Source of the DNA: Pristionchus mayeri
Taxonomy: Eukaryota; Nematoda; Chromadorea; Rhabditida; Neodiplogasteridae
Reading direction: 5' to 3'
Assembly: GCA_036245805.1 (NCBI GenBank)
Contig: BTRK01000005.1
Location: 28,563,469-28,627,468, forward strand
Length of the DNA: 64,000 nucleotides
Positions 23,401 through 38,400 of this stretch are shown here, one piece after another. The notes beneath the pieces are model-generated. The model ran no database searches, was not told the DNA's origin, and saw only the letters and a program-made list of their open reading frames with translations. A program made the translations under genes and the position numbers. Each line of letters opens with the position of its first letter. Positions within the stretch are counted from its first letter, which is position 1.

Positions 23401-26400
23401 ACTGCTGTTTCCTGATGAGAAGGTGAGAGAGCGTGAGAAAGAGAGAGAGTGCAGAGAGTCAGAGTGGGCAAAGAGTGTGCAGATTGAGGAGAGCAGCATA
23501 GAGAAAGAGAGAAAAGAGTGAGAGATCACTGGAATGAGAGAGAGCGGAAGGGAGAAATAATCAAAATATGACCAAGCAGATGCTGCTGTGTAGTAGTGCA
23601 TGAAGCTACACTGCAGGAGACTCCTCTCTATTTTTTCGTTCCGATCGCTTCTTCAATTCCACTCCTTACAGTACCAAATCTCCGTCTAACGGGGCAGAGG
23701 AGGCACCGCTTCCATCTCCCGGTCCACTCTCTCCGAAGATGGGAGGAAAACTGTCGCGAACCGGTGAGGCAGAGGGATGATATCTGATCTCTTCGACAGA
23801 AGAAGAGATCAAAGATCAACTAATCCTCCCTTGCAGCGTCATCCAAGAAAATGGTGCCCACCAAAAAGCAGAGCATCAGTGAGTAGTGTGGTGGTCTTTG
23901 ATCTCGCAGCAGAGAGATCAAAGATCAGTAGCTCAGTCTCGATTGCAGTTTCCTCTCCTCCTTTCCTTAGTTGCCCTCCTCCTTCCCCGTGTGGTAGTCT
24001 AATCGACGGCCTCCTATTTTCGAAATTACCAATCCCTCGCAGAGTCACCGTGTCTCGTGGAAGTGGGTGGTCCATCTACCACCGTCATCTCCACTCCTCT
24101 ATCCTCCCCCGTCGTCAAGGATGCTGCAGCAGCTGCAGTTGCTGCACCAATCTCACCTGCTGCTGCGAATCTGGTGAGTCGACTACACTTTGATCTTCCT
24201 TCCTCTTCGCGAGTCTTTAGTAGGGAACTCTAACGGAGTCTGCCGTTAGAGGAGTCTGCCGATTCTTCGCTTTGCTTCTGCTCTTCTCTCTTAACCTGCA
24301 GCTTGCTGGTAGATAGACTAGACTCACGCTTCTTTTCAGTCCTACGATGAAATCGATGGAGAAACTGACGAGGTATCGTGTGATTGACTGAATAATTCAC
24401 AGTATCATTGTTTGATTCGTGAATCTCATTCACTTTGAGTTCATCGCATTGTGCCTGTCTCGGGAGTGTAAATCGTCCCCAGTCGAGTGCTCATCTCTCT
24501 GTTCTGCGCGACTAACACCTCTTCCAGAATGATAACATCGAGTTGTATTGGTATTTGCAATATGATTTGAGGCGGCCGACGACGAGAGTCAGTACAACGC
24601 AGTTACCAGCTTCAAACCAGCATTCAAGGTGAACCATTTGGAAGATATTCTATTTTTTTTTCAAAATCTATAAAATCTTTCAAAATAACATCGAAAATTA
24701 AATTAGTTATTGCTTTGATTTTTCCTCGAAAATTGAAGCAAAAAGTCGCGTCAACGATGAGTTCCGGTTTGCTTTGTCCAAATTAAAAATTGTTGAAAGT
24801 CACATTGAATCGAGCTGAAGCTCGTTGATGAGTTTTCTAATAATGGAAACTGATTGGAGAAGGAAAAATTGCAGCCGAAAGTGAAGCCACTGAAACCCGT
24901 GCCAGGGACCTGGAAGAAGGACGATGAGAAGGAAGAGAACATATCCAAGAATAAGAATATCGAGAGGTTCCCGCTTTAACTTCTGATCTCTTATTCTTTC
25001 ATATTGAATGATAGTTGCATAACATGCTGGAACGTAGAAGAACGTAGATCTTAGAAGGATGCAAGAACACGTTCTAAATTTCTAGACGAATAGTCTCGAT
25101 GATCTTTGATTTCTGCAGGCCTCCGGCGAAAGCGGAAGTTTCCCTCTCGTGGAAGAATCCTCTATGGTCCAGTGCGAAGAAAGCATTGAGAGTCAAACCG
25201 AAGGCCGTGAGTATCACTTATTTTCTCTCTGATTCTATTCTTCTGAATTTCGGTTGTTCACAATCGCAAATCAAAATGATTGCTCTCCTATTTCGCATAA
25301 ATATATTTTGATTGGAAATTCTAACCAATGATTCATTCTCCCACTTTACCATTTTCTCCAATTGATCTTTGATCTCTGCAGGTCCTCAAGAAGGAGAAAG
25401 AGGCAGTCAAAGAAGCGCAGAAAGAGGCTGAGAAGAAGGCGAAGGAAGATGCGAGACTGAAGAAGGAAGAGGAGAAAATGAAGAAAGAAGAAGAGAAGAG
25501 GGCAAAGGAAGAGGAAAAGATGAGGAAAGAAGAGGAGAAGAAGGCGAAGAAGGAAGAAGAAAAGAAGAAGGAAGAAGAAAGGAAGAAGGTAGAAGAAAGG
25601 AAGAAGGAAGAAGAAAGGAAGAAGGAAGAGGAAAAGAAGAAGGAAGAAGAAAGAAAGAAAGAAGAGGAAAGGAAGAAGGAAGACGAAAGGAAGAAGGAAG
25701 AGGAAAGGAAGAAGGAAGAAGAAAGGAAGAAGAAGGAGAAAGAAAGGGTCAGATAGCAATGAATGCATTATCGTACTTAGAGACCGCAAGATGGGTGACC
25801 GAATTGCTTTGGCATGGTCATTTGTGGGTCTAATGTATCCCTCCGAGGCTAAATAATGTCATACTTTTTGCCGTTTGACGATATCGTATCTTTAACTCGA
25901 GTTATGGCCCAAAAACACCACGAAAGAGTCATAACGGAAAGGGAGTAGAAATCGAGACAAGAGCGAAGTGGGCGGAGCCCGCCCTGCCTGGTTTCTCCAA
26001 AACTTTGAGCATAGCTTCGCATCGAACTTTGCTCAAGCAAGTGAGGAAAGGCAGAGGTCCTCTAGAGCGCGCGCTCTCTGCACACGCCGGGTGAGAGACA
26101 AGCGAGAAAGTCGAGAGGAAACACCGCCCATTTGCAGTTCCATTAGCGCACGCTCTTGAACCTTTGAAATGAAATGATTAATCGGAAAAAAATCCTAAAA
26201 ATACGTTCTCGGTGTCAATCGACGCCTAAAATCAGGAACTATTCATCACACCATGCCCGTGCTAAGAATTGTCGTCGGAACCTTTCCATTTCCCTATCAT
26301 GAACACTAAATCGGTCTTTTTTAGATATTTCTGATTAGATAATGCATGACGGGCACCCTGTCGTTTATGGACACTAGTTAGACGTACCCAAAAATATTTT

Positions 26401-29400
26401 TTCCATATTTTTTGGATAAGTATTCGTTGCGTCATTTCGAGAACCAGATTTCGACGCGCCTCTTTCTCCTCCTAAGTGGGCGGAGCCTGCGGTCTCTAAT
26501 CGTACTATCTAACTCAAAAACTTCTTTAGGTGAAGGAGGCTCGGTGCTCAGTGACTCTCGAATGTCCGAAGGAACGAGGCAGCGTCGCCGTTGAGACCAA
26601 GATGAAACACTTGTTGAAGTGAGAGAGATCAAAGATCAATTCATCCCCGATTCATTCTGACTGTTGTGAGAAGATGTAGATCTCATCTTTTAAATTAGAA
26701 AAGGAGATGGTCCCTAAATTCGTGCTCGAGTTGCGAGATAGTGTGCAAAAAGGATAGAACGAGTTCCATTTTTTTTCTTGCAGGGAACGAGTTTCCACAA
26801 ATCTTCGTGAGAAACGTCCTAAACCCGTCTCGGCAAGCGTCGATTCCACCCTCAAGAGAAAGATTCCCGCAGAGAAGTGCGAACTGAAGTGGAAGAGCAA
26901 GAGGTACGGTAGATAAATCAATCGATCGATCGATGATGTCATCCTACATTTCCGCTTGATGCAGTGTTTTCTTCTCTTTTGAGTTCTGGAGAACTTCCAT
27001 CAGCTGTCATTGCCTCCCTTTTGCCTGCTCTCAACCCCCTCAAGCCCCTCTCTCCCCCCCCTCTCCGCCCTCCTCTCCCTCATCCCCTCTAGTCAACAAC
27101 CCGATCACTCTACTTGCCACATCTACAACAGAGAGATCGGATGAAGATCGAGAGAGACAAGCGAGAGAACGCCATTCCTCCCTCTAACTACTACTAGTGC
27201 CGACGCCGCAGCCAATTTGTAGCTCGATCTGCCCCTGAATCTGCCCCTACCCCCTGGCACGCTTCTCCCCCCTCCCCTCACTCACCCTCATGAATATCCT
27301 AGGCAGCGTCCTATTAGCCTTCAGACCTCAATTCAAGCGTAGAAGACGGTAAGTGTACGGTAGGATCACGATCTATCGATAACTGACTCCTTTCAGTGCG
27401 CCTACTTCGGTATCCCTGCAGTGCAGCTCGTCGACGACGTCGGAGTGCAGTCTGAGACAGTCAATCGATAGGAAGAGCAAGGAGGGAGAGAGACAGGCTG
27501 CCGCCAAGGTACGGTAGGAGTACGGTAAATGTAGTGACACACTCTCTCTCTATACGGTCTGCTCTCTCCAACTGTCTGAGAGGCTAGAGAGTGCGCAACG
27601 AGTCGTTCATTCCTGCGTGCGCCGCGAGATCAAACACGGATCATAACTCGTCTTTCAATTTGGCCTCTCGTTGTTTGCTTAGGATGAAGGGCGTTTAGCC
27701 ATTTCTTCGTGTATCGAGAGCGAGTCGATCTATTTTTCCTCTCGGATCAAGACGGTTTCCATTCCTCGTTCCGGTTCATTTCTTCCTTAGAAATCTATTC
27801 CACAAATTCTTGAAGAGCATTGTGAGAAAATGCGCCTTCATTATTATCGCGTTTGTGATCCACTGTTAACCATAAATTATTGCACTATGCCGTTGTGAGA
27901 GTGTCCCAACCCACTTCTCCCCTACGTCCACTGTCTCTCCTTGATCTTCGTACTCTCCTTCTGGTTATAGTCACGAGAGAGAGTGGAGTGGAGAGAGAGG
28001 GGCTAGAAGAGGGTGAGATGATCACTTGAGAACACAAACACGCCCGATGGCAACAGGAATCGGATGGTCTCTCCCTCTCTGACCCTCTCTCATTCCCACA
28101 CTCTCTCGCTGCTCCCGAGTGACCGCCGTAGTAGATTGAGTGTATCCACGGAGCGAGCCACAAATCATCTTCGACTTCTCGTTCTCAGAGAGCACACCTT
28201 CCCATCGCTCAAAGACCTTCATATAAACTATCCCTGTTTGATCTGATCAGCACTTTTACGATTTCATGGGCAATCAATCGTTCATAAAAGTATCGCTCAT
28301 TCCCAAACAGTCGGTTCAAGCGCCTTTTTCTTTTCATTTTCATCTTGAAATTCGAATTGCTAGCATCAAAGAAAAAAAGATGTTTTCTCGTTGACCGATC
28401 CGTATATCCAATGAGTTCTCTCTGCAGGTGCATGTTCTCTCTGGGCCGATCGAAGGGGAGACGATGAGCCGAGTGAGATTGAGAGTGAGAGCAGCCATCA
28501 GAGATGAGAAGAAGAGGCAGTCACTGTGAGTAGACTACTCCCTCTATTCCGCACACTATCTCGTATCTCTCACTGGAGAGAGAAGAGGGAAGAAGAAAAA
28601 CCTCTTCCCCCATCTTTTCTTCACGCTCTTTTTATCCTGACGTTCGGCGCCCCTTCGGAAAATAACACAGCAATTTAAAGGACTGAGAAAAAACCAAATT
28701 GACTAATTGACGAAGAATGCGGTAGACAATGATCGATTAATCCTCTCAGCCCTGCATTCCCGTGTGTCCTCGAAATCGACGACGAGGATGAGAAGGCCAG
28801 GAGAAATACCGTAATCATCCCTGAGGAGGACGAGGATCAGGTACGGTGGTGTACTGTAACGAATCGATAGATACCGTACCTCTCAGGGTCTGTCTCGCTC
28901 CAATTCTGAGCGGGACTCGCGCGCAGCCATCATCCTCAACGAGATGCGCGTCCCACGACGACCATCTCAGGTAGGGAAGTGGATACGGTATTCTGCTAAT
29001 ATTAATTGGCCGGTTTCCATAACGAAAAATGTAGTACGATGTGGTGATGAACTATCTATGAATGGAATGAATAAAAACGAGATCTCGGTATATTCGAGAT
29101 CAATAGTCAATATGAAAGAGATCTCATCTGTTCGCGGGTCTTCCTGATTCATGGAATCAGCCCTTCACTATGCTCTCTTCTTCTTTCTCCCTGTCCTCAT
29201 TCCCTCTCTCTCTCCAGACTTTCTTCTCTCCCTCTTTCTTTCTTTCTTTCTTTCTCTGTCTCTCTCCTCCGATCGTGTACTCTCTCGCAGACGGTGTAAG
29301 CCACACTTTTTTCTTCTCCAGATACCCGGGAATTATTACATCTCCAATGCAGATTATGCATTATTCGCTTGCTTCTCTTTTCATTTATTTATGTAAGTGG

Positions 29401-32400
29401 AAAATAGTACAGCCGATCATAAATGATTAAGCTAAATTTAGCTGAAATAACTATAGTGAACTCATTTCTTGTTTATTTCCTCTCTTCTGCACTCACTTTG
29501 ATTTTAGTAAAGCAATCAGTGAGCCTGACTTCATAACACATCGTCATGAATATTCCCCCTGTGTACTCCGTTCCCCTCAATTCGAAGCTGCAATGGAGGC
29601 GGTCATTGGATATCCGATTGCTCTTCTTGATACCTCCCCCTCTCTCCCTCCTTCTAACCACCTGTTCTCCCCCTTTCTTCCCTTCACTCGAAGAGAAGGA
29701 GGAGATGACCACTACTCACACTTCTTCTCTCTCTCTCCCATTCATGATCCTCCTTCCTTGTCAGATTTCTCGTGATCAACTCTGATCTCAACTTTCCAAG
29801 TATCCATTGATGAGCATCATATCTACTTTCATTTCAACTTTCTCTTGCGAAATGCGAACGTACCTATGAACGCTTTCATGACTAGCATTCGTGCCGAATG
29901 CCGTCCTCGCTTTTAGCACTATGTATTCAGAATAATTTTGCTCGAGCAGCGAACGGAATTGACTAGCTTTCTCAACTTTGAATGTGCTTCCATTCGTTCG
30001 TTCCAATCCTAGTACCTATTGAGCAGCTTTACGGAAAAAAATCAAGGAATTTTAAGTATTGGATCAAAATAAATAATATCTAAAATCTCTTATACATAGA
30101 ACAATTGTGTATCCCTATTAATTACTAAAAAATAGCTAAATTATATGACCGCGAAGGGTGTGAAGCGATGATTTCCCTCTCCTTTTCAGGATTCGTCGTC
30201 CTTCCTCGTGAATGACCCCGTGACGGGCCCCCTCGTACTCCCCGATAAATCCATCCTCGAAGAATACGTCAAGAGGTGACCTTTACCTTCCCTTGTCGAT
30301 AGAGAAATTACTTGCAATCTAAGTGAAAGTTGGTGCTTGAACTTATTGCGCTTCTTTGATTCAGAGAGAAAGGAGACGCTGTAAACTTCTAATTTATTCC
30401 CCTGTGTAGTGTTTCTCGTGAGCTTCTCTGCTTGATGGGTGATTAGCTCCCTCTCTTCGAGAGTGATTTCCCTTCCTCTCTCAGATGACGTAGACGTGAT
30501 CGATCATCCTTATGATCTACCCAATGACTCCTTCTCTCCGAGGGAAGAGGGACAGGTGACCCTCCCATGACTGAGGGGCAGAGGAGAGAGAAGGGGCAGA
30601 GGGGAGGAGGATGAGGACTTGTTTGCAGCCTCTAGATACTTGCCAGACGCACTTGAGACGAATCGGGAAAACAATTAATAGAGTGCACATTTTTTCCACC
30701 GCAGCTCTTGATGATGACAATTTTGAATCCAGAGTTCGCACTTCCTTCCTTTGCTCGGAACGAACACTACAAAATTCAAATAGTTCTTTCCCCGTATGAC
30801 TTTTTGTAATATTGAGAACTCTCCGCAATCGCTGCTATCACGCATTTGAATTAAATTTGGAAGCAGGTACAGCCATCCTGATTCCACCCCTTCTCCATCT
30901 CAGGAAGCGCGGAAAACTCGAGGAGTTGCGTGAGGGAGAACCCCTCTCTTCCTCCTCCCTCGAACAGGCTGCCGGCCTCTCCGACTCATTCTACCGCACA
31001 GATTCACCGACCGACAGCACCTGCAGTGACCTACTCCCTGCACCCGAAGGTACGGTACTCGGGTAACGGTATCTTCCGATGGGGATTCATGAGACTTATT
31101 TCAGTTCGTATCTACACTCATTCTCCCCGTCACTCCGCCCACATCACCTCCTCTCGTCGTTCCTCGTGCAGTAGACTTTCCTCCGTCGAGGCACCCACCC
31201 CCACTCAGATGCTCGATACCTTGCAGGTGAGGGCATATCAGGAGTAGATAGTTTCTTCCGAATGGACAGTGATAGTAGTGGACGACAGAAACAAAATGAT
31301 GAGATTAAAATTAGAGAACACCGACCTAAATTGTAAAATTCTTACCTGAAAAAATTTGCACTACAACGAAGCGAGACAAAACGTATCGCTTCCTCGATTG
31401 ATAAGGTTTATGTTCGTTGAAATCAGTCCATTTCAATTGTGGGATTATCGAAGGATAAATAATAAAACAGTACAATCGTTTCAAAGCATTGATTGCAGCC
31501 GCTGCAGCAGTCGTCGCCGCAGCCTGCTGCAGCATACAACACACCCGGATTCCTGCGGTGAGTCAGAGACCCAGTCATTGTAATAGACAAAGCCAAACAG
31601 CATTCGTTTTTTTCCAAGTGATCGTGATACCTTTCACCAATACCTTCTATCGGATGATATTAGAAAGAATTGTGACCAAAGACTACAGATAATTTTCTGC
31701 AGACATGGAGGTCGTGCGGTGACTCTGACAGCGAAGCCCCTCCCCTTCGACACCCCAAAGACGCCCTTCGAAGCAACTCTCCAGAATCAGGCGAATAGGA
31801 TCAGGAAGGCATCACTCGTCCATCAAGATGTGAGCAGAGACAGATTATGCAAACGAAAGCCCGCGAGGTCATGCATAGGATTTTTCGGTAGGATCAGGAG
31901 GGGGGTGCATCTACAAGAACAGTTTAGTGTTTCGTAAGTCATCTTCAAACACCTTATTTTGTTGACGTCTTGGCAGCACTTGAGTTCTTCCCAAAAGTGA
32001 GCGTGGTGGGAAGAATCGACTGTTTGATGGGGGGGGGGGGGGGGGGGAATGATCAATTGGGAGAAAAAGATGAGATTCGAGACGTGATCTCCCTCTGTTT
32101 GTCGTCGATTCAATGGCACGATTGAAGTGGGGACGGGGTTCAGACACACAAGATCTGCCTGGCTCATCCCTCTAATTGTATTTGTTATCATAGGTACTAC
32201 CTTTAAAGGAGGAGTAAATTCAAACGCGCGCCCTGTTGGAATATGTTTCACCTAGGGACGCACTCTCTTCAAGTCGCGTGCTATCTCGCCCCCTTCCCTG
32301 AGCTTTCCCTGATCTGGCTCCCAGCCAACTAGCTATAACTCTGTTCGGAATGGAGATATCAATGTGAAAATTTCGGAGCTTCTTATCGTTGTGGAGCTCT

Positions 32401-35400
32401 AGGCAGTGCATATCATAGCTTCAAAAATTGAATTTTGAATTTACTCCTCCTTTAACTCGTCTAGTTTGTTTGCGAGGAATGAATTGCTGCATAGACAGTA
32501 GGAAACTGTACAATCTTCCTTTCGGGAAACGTAGGCAGGAGTAGTTAGACGGAAGCGCCCTCCCTCCTTTTGTTTGTCCCCTACCTTTGTCTCATTGGCA
32601 ATCATTCGATTATGAGGGAGGGCAATGATTAGGGGAAGAGACTCGTCATTCGTTTCCCTCTCTCGGGAGAATGGAGAGACTTCTTCCCCTATTCCAATCT
32701 CATTGAATGCTGCGAGGAATTCTTCAATGCTCACTTCCAATTGCGATTTATACGTCTTCTACGTAACATTCGTGGAAGATGTTTACTTATCGAAAGTGGA
32801 TCACTCTTCATTCTCACGCTAAATAAGAACACACTCGATTTAGAATCTGGAACTTTTTAAAACTCAAGTATTATGCAGTCTTATTTCTCAGCTGAAATTG
32901 ATAATCGAGATCCATTCCCGCTACCTAAATCCTACAATTCAACTGATTTCTATCATTCAGTCAACGGCATCGAATACTTCGCTCGATGAGGCAGCCATGC
33001 AGAGATGTGAGTGAATAAGATGAGAGATCAAAGATCAAAGTCCATTTCAGCTGGCCTCGTCAGTTCCTTCAACGCCTCCATCGCCGGTCACTCTCGACCA
33101 CACGAGCGGTGAGTGTCGAGACTAGACTCTAGTCTAATCTTCCCAGTCCTCCTGGTTTTATCTTGATCTCTTTCAGCTACGCGGCCCATCTCCCGCACCG
33201 AACGGGAGATCACTCGGGCAGGACCAGTGCAACCTCTCTCGACAGCGTCCAGAGGTACAGTAGCTTAGGCATACGGCAGGAGCGAGGAGACCGATGGCAA
33301 CATTTTGCACAATTAAAAGCACATTGATGCTTTGTGCTGCAGAAATAAGAAGGAATTATTCAAGAGACGTTGCCAAAACAGTGGTTTCAATACGCTTCAG
33401 AGACCATGTTGAAAATTGTTGCAATCTCGCTTGCTGAGATTGTGCTTGTTTCCAGTACTATGAAGAAAATGCATGAAACTAGCAGAGCGGATTCGCGATA
33501 GAGTGGATGAATGGTGTGTGATTAGTGACTTGAACCATCTGGAGGCGATCACTCCCTTTCTCCTTCGATCTAGTGTATCACTCGGGGACATTCATCACGG
33601 CTCTCCTTCTTCTCCCCACTCTCTCGCCCTTCTCTGCCTTCTCTGACCTCTCTCCGATCTCCTTCGTCTCTCCTCCTCCTCTCGTGGTCTCAGTGGGAGT
33701 GTAACCTCTCTCTCTCCCTCAGGGGAAGCTTCCGAGGGGCAGAGAATGTCACACGGCTTGCACGTCCTTGCTTATTACTCTCACTCAACGAATCCCATTT
33801 CACCGCTGTTTAGTCCTTTTCCCGAGTTTTCCCGTGAAAAATAACTCGTTTTTGGTCGATTCTCAATAAATGAAGACGTCACGATGATAGGCCAGATCTA
33901 CTTCCCCGAAACGAGAATGTGGCACTCTCTCCCACGGTAAAGTTATCGTGATTGTTTGTTGGAACGCTTATGATAGCGTTTATGATAGCGTTTATGATAG
34001 CGCAACAAATTAGGTGCATCTATCTAGGTGATATGCAATTTGTTGTGTGGATTCAATTCTATTCGACTTCGTTTGCGGAGATTATCCAGATGATCTCAAT
34101 TTTGACTGTTTTTTTCTGGGAAGTGGTTTCAATCAGGTGGTACAACTGATCGATTAGTTTCCGCAGGGATGTAGACTGACTACATCCCCGAGTGATCAAT
34201 TACTGGATGGAGTAAGTGATCACAACAAGTGAATTGGGGGAGAGGTGCGGTCAGGGGCGAAAGATTTGCTTCCACACGTCAGATGGCCCATTGAAACTCG
34301 TGATGAGAGAGACTGATTGACCAGAGAGATTAGAGATGAGCAGAGATTCTCAATTCCTGCGAACGCATTTCTAAGAAATAGATTATTGGTCCTCCTAGAG
34401 AAAAAAGTGTGAACGAAGTGCTTCGGATCGGGACATTCTAAGTCTTTATGCTTTCTCTTTTCGTTATTGCTCTCTGCAGAACGATGCATTTCTTTCCTTC
34501 CTCAATCCCTCCTCTCTTCCTCCACGTAAAAAGTGCAAGTGAGGAGAAGAAGGAGAGAGGAGTGTAAGAGGGGAAAGCATGGCTGATGATTATCGATCTC
34601 ACCACAAACAAGAGGCAACATGTTACAAAAATATCCAAATGAAAATTCGAATAATAATTGGCTTTCTTTGCAGCGGAGCTCTGGATGCTGCTTCGAAGCA
34701 CGTGGACAATATGATCGACCAAGCCAGATTCAAGCATCAAGCTCATAGATCCAAGTTCAAGGAGGTACGATAGTTTCCTTGTCTATCGAATACTGTGCTT
34801 GTTAGGCAATCGACTACCTCGATAACATCTTCGAAGATCTCAAGAAGGAAGTCGACCCCAGCGCCCCCTCCACTGCTAATGTAAGCTAAAAGCTAAATAC
34901 TTGGATAAAATACCTAGTAATTAACTTCAGGCCTCCCCGGGATCCTCTCGAGCAGTACGGAAAACCAGTTCGACGAGTCTGAACGGAGGAGAGGTTGGCA
35001 GATCCTTCCAGCTTCATCAAATCATGTCTCCTTGCAGCAACAGCCGCTGTCTCAGTCGCAGCAGGCTGCAGTGAAGAACGCCCTGCAGAGGGAGGCCATG
35101 CAGAAAGCTGCTGCTAGGAATGCTGCAGGGGCTGCAGTCAACGCATCCATGTCAGTCCACTTGTTCTGCGTGTTAAACAACGAATTGAGAAAGCTAATTG
35201 TCGATTCACCATTTCGAGAGTAAAGAACACCTAGACAGTAAGAGTATTTAGAATCCCTCTATCTGCTTGTCCCGATTCAATGTGTGCGGAACGAGATGCA
35301 TTCTATCTACTCTCATGACATGAACCTCTTTCATTCCATAATAGTACCAATAGTTCTCTTCAGGACCTTCGTTCCCTCAACTTCTGCTCCCTCGCAGTCG

Positions 35401-38400
35401 AACTCCCTTCCCAATAGAGCCCAGAGGCATCGACAGCAGCCTGTGACCACAAAGGTGAGAAGAAGGAGATAAACTCAACTAACACTTTTTCGTGCTTCGA
35501 TACTATCAACATAATTTGTGCCTAAAGAGAATGCATTGAAAAATTAAAATTCTGAAAATTGCTATATAATAAAGGGATATTTGCAGGAGCCTTCGCCAGT
35601 AGAGATGTCTATTCGACCCGTGCAGAAGAACGCCCCCTTTGAGGTATGTCGCACTATTAGATATCAAAGATCAACGCTCGCATTTAAGTTTTTTTTAAAC
35701 GGCAAGTTCGTTATTCACAAGTTGAATAGATGGGACAGCAATTGAGATGAGCACGAGCTGAAACCCTTCTTCTTCTCTCCTCGACGAGAGATATCTTGTG
35801 AAATCCCTCCCCTTCCCCTGTCTTAGATCACTTATTTTTCAGCCATCAGTTCAATAAACCTAATACTTCCAGTACTTGCCCTGAGGGAATAACGATAGAT
35901 CCCTCCCCCCCACCCATCAGAAAGTAGCATCCCACACTGAGGGGGCATAACTGCAGCGGAGAGAGAGAAGATATCCCCTGTCTCTCTCCATTCCACTCGT
36001 TCTCTCTTCTCTCTCATCGACCAGAGAATGGGGGAGAAGTAGAGAGATAGCAGCTGACCATTCTACTCGAGAGGAAGGCCAGTAGTGAGTGGTCCCCCCC
36101 CCCCCCCCCCCCCCCCGAGTGAGACTTGAGAGAGTCGTAAGAGAGGCACTCCTCCTCCTTCACTTCACATCCCCTCTCTCGCCCCTCTAATCTATAGTAT
36201 CGATTGCATGCACGCTCACAACCATCCTTGCACATTTGTCTTCTGTAAGGACCAGATATCCATTGCGCGAGTTTGGAGTCGTTCACAATAGTCATTCAAT
36301 ATTGTCTCAAGTCTTCCCATCAATCTCTGTTATCATTCCCTCTACCTTAACCTCATCTTCCCATCAGGACCTCGAAGTATCGGAGACGTTGGTTCTCCCT
36401 CGGAAGACGGACAAGCTGGACTTCACGAGGCGATGGCTGCAGGACGACCTGTCCGGGTTCACCAAGTCCCCGCCCCAACTCGTCGAGGGACCCAATACGG
36501 TAAGACATCGGAAGGGGCATTATGGAGGGGGTAGGTCAGGGTAAAGATCAAAGATCATTCCTTCAGTCGATGTACTCTGACCCCGACGAGCACTCTCTTG
36601 GTTCGTGCTCTGCCGAAGTGGCGGCCATCAATAACACGAAGCAGAAGAGAAGGAGAGAGAGGTAATTGATGGGAAGGATGCGACATTTGACGGATCGGGC
36701 TCTGATCTGACGGCTCTTTCTTACTCTAATTCATGGCTCTTCCTAGAATCGATTTGACTCCCGTGAGTCATTTGATGATTTGCCCCAGCTGATGTTGTGT
36801 TGTTATGCCATGGTGGAAGGGAGAGTCTGGAGGGCAATCGATCGAAGGGTCGAAGTCTGTGTTCCTTCTCGAGTGTAATGTGTGAATTGCACTCGGGGCT
36901 GTTTTTGTTCCGCCTCTTTCTCTCTAGTGAAAATGAGCCGTGAAATGGGAGAAGAGTCGATCTTTCCCTCGACGAAATGCCGACATTGTGTATCTATTAC
37001 TTCGACAGTTGTCATTAGACTACGAGGGCTTGAGGTCTTCTTACAAGGTCGTCTTGCTAAAAAATTAAAGTAGTAGGATTAGTGCATATTCCTACTTTCG
37101 TTAGCAATAATAGTGATGAAGGCGGAATGTTAGGCAAATCGAGCAAAAAACGATTGCAGCAAGCCGAAGGTGGAGAAGCAGCCTCTGCAGCAGCCAAACG
37201 AGAAGAAACTGGCGCCATACCGACCACAGCCAGTGTATGGACAACCGACTAATGGGTGAGTGGAGGAAGGGAGAATCACTCCAGTCTATGCACTCCCTCT
37301 GCGATGAGAGTATGGAAGAGACGCTGTAGTAATTCTGACACAGCTAGTGAAGGGGAGAAGAATAGGAATGTGTTTCATGTGGGGATAGAGAATGGTTGAA
37401 CTCCATTTTCCGATGGCTACGGCAACGTTGGGAGCAGAAATAGCTCCTCCCAATCGGGATCTGTTTTTAAAATATGTGTGGAATGTAATGCTTCTCAGTG
37501 CTCGCTTCCCTCTGGAGGTCTCCGATTCGCTGGCAGTTCCAGGAGGGAACAACTCCCTCTCTCGAGTCGCCTCCTACGATAGACTCAGCGAGAGACTCCA
37601 ATCGAGACACTCCGATGTATGGAGAGCTGCCTCCCAGGTGAGGGTCGAATGATGGACAATGTTTCCGTTATTGTATTAGGTTGTAACATAAGTTTTGTCG
37701 CATTTCGGAGGTTCACAATATTTCCATGAAGGATACTTCTCAAACATTATCAATGCCTGACCTCCTAGTATATGTTTGGGGTGTTCATGCACATTCAAAC
37801 CATAGGGTAGAGCTGAACTGCGCACGCTGGCTATGCGAAAAATATTAATATGAACTGATTTAAATTTGGTGCAGATTTTATTAATTCGTTTGATCGGGTG
37901 CTAGTTCGCAGAGATGAATAATGAACCAAACTTCTACAGCATGGTGATATACCCCGTCAATGCTCTTTCAAAATATACGCCAGATATGGTGCTATGTTGA
38001 GCGGAACCAAAGATATACTTCACTGAGTGTAAGGTTAACCGCTGATTCGTAGCCAAATTGACCAACTCTTCTGAATCCAGAATTGCAACAACAGTGACTA
38101 ACATAAGTGCGTTCAATTACCACTCATGGAGGTATAATTTATCATTAAACAAGTGAGAGAAAGAACACTCCACTTGTGGGAAATTTGAATTTTTATTAAT
38201 TCAATTCGCGCACAATTTTACCAAAATTTGCAAGTTTAGGTGTTTCGAATTAAAGATTGTCATTCAAAAGCTATTTATTTCCAAACTTATCCCAAGTAGA
38301 TACTAGTAAGGGAAGGGTTTATGGTTCGGATGGACACAACAAATCAGATATTGAACATGTGTGCGAGGTAGGAATATGAACAAAGTGCCGATTTCAGTAG

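Noticed and set aside
25346..25789. Minus-strand Leu/Phe-rich frame resembling a membrane protein
   Set aside because: It is the antisense shadow of the Lys/Glu repeat exon.
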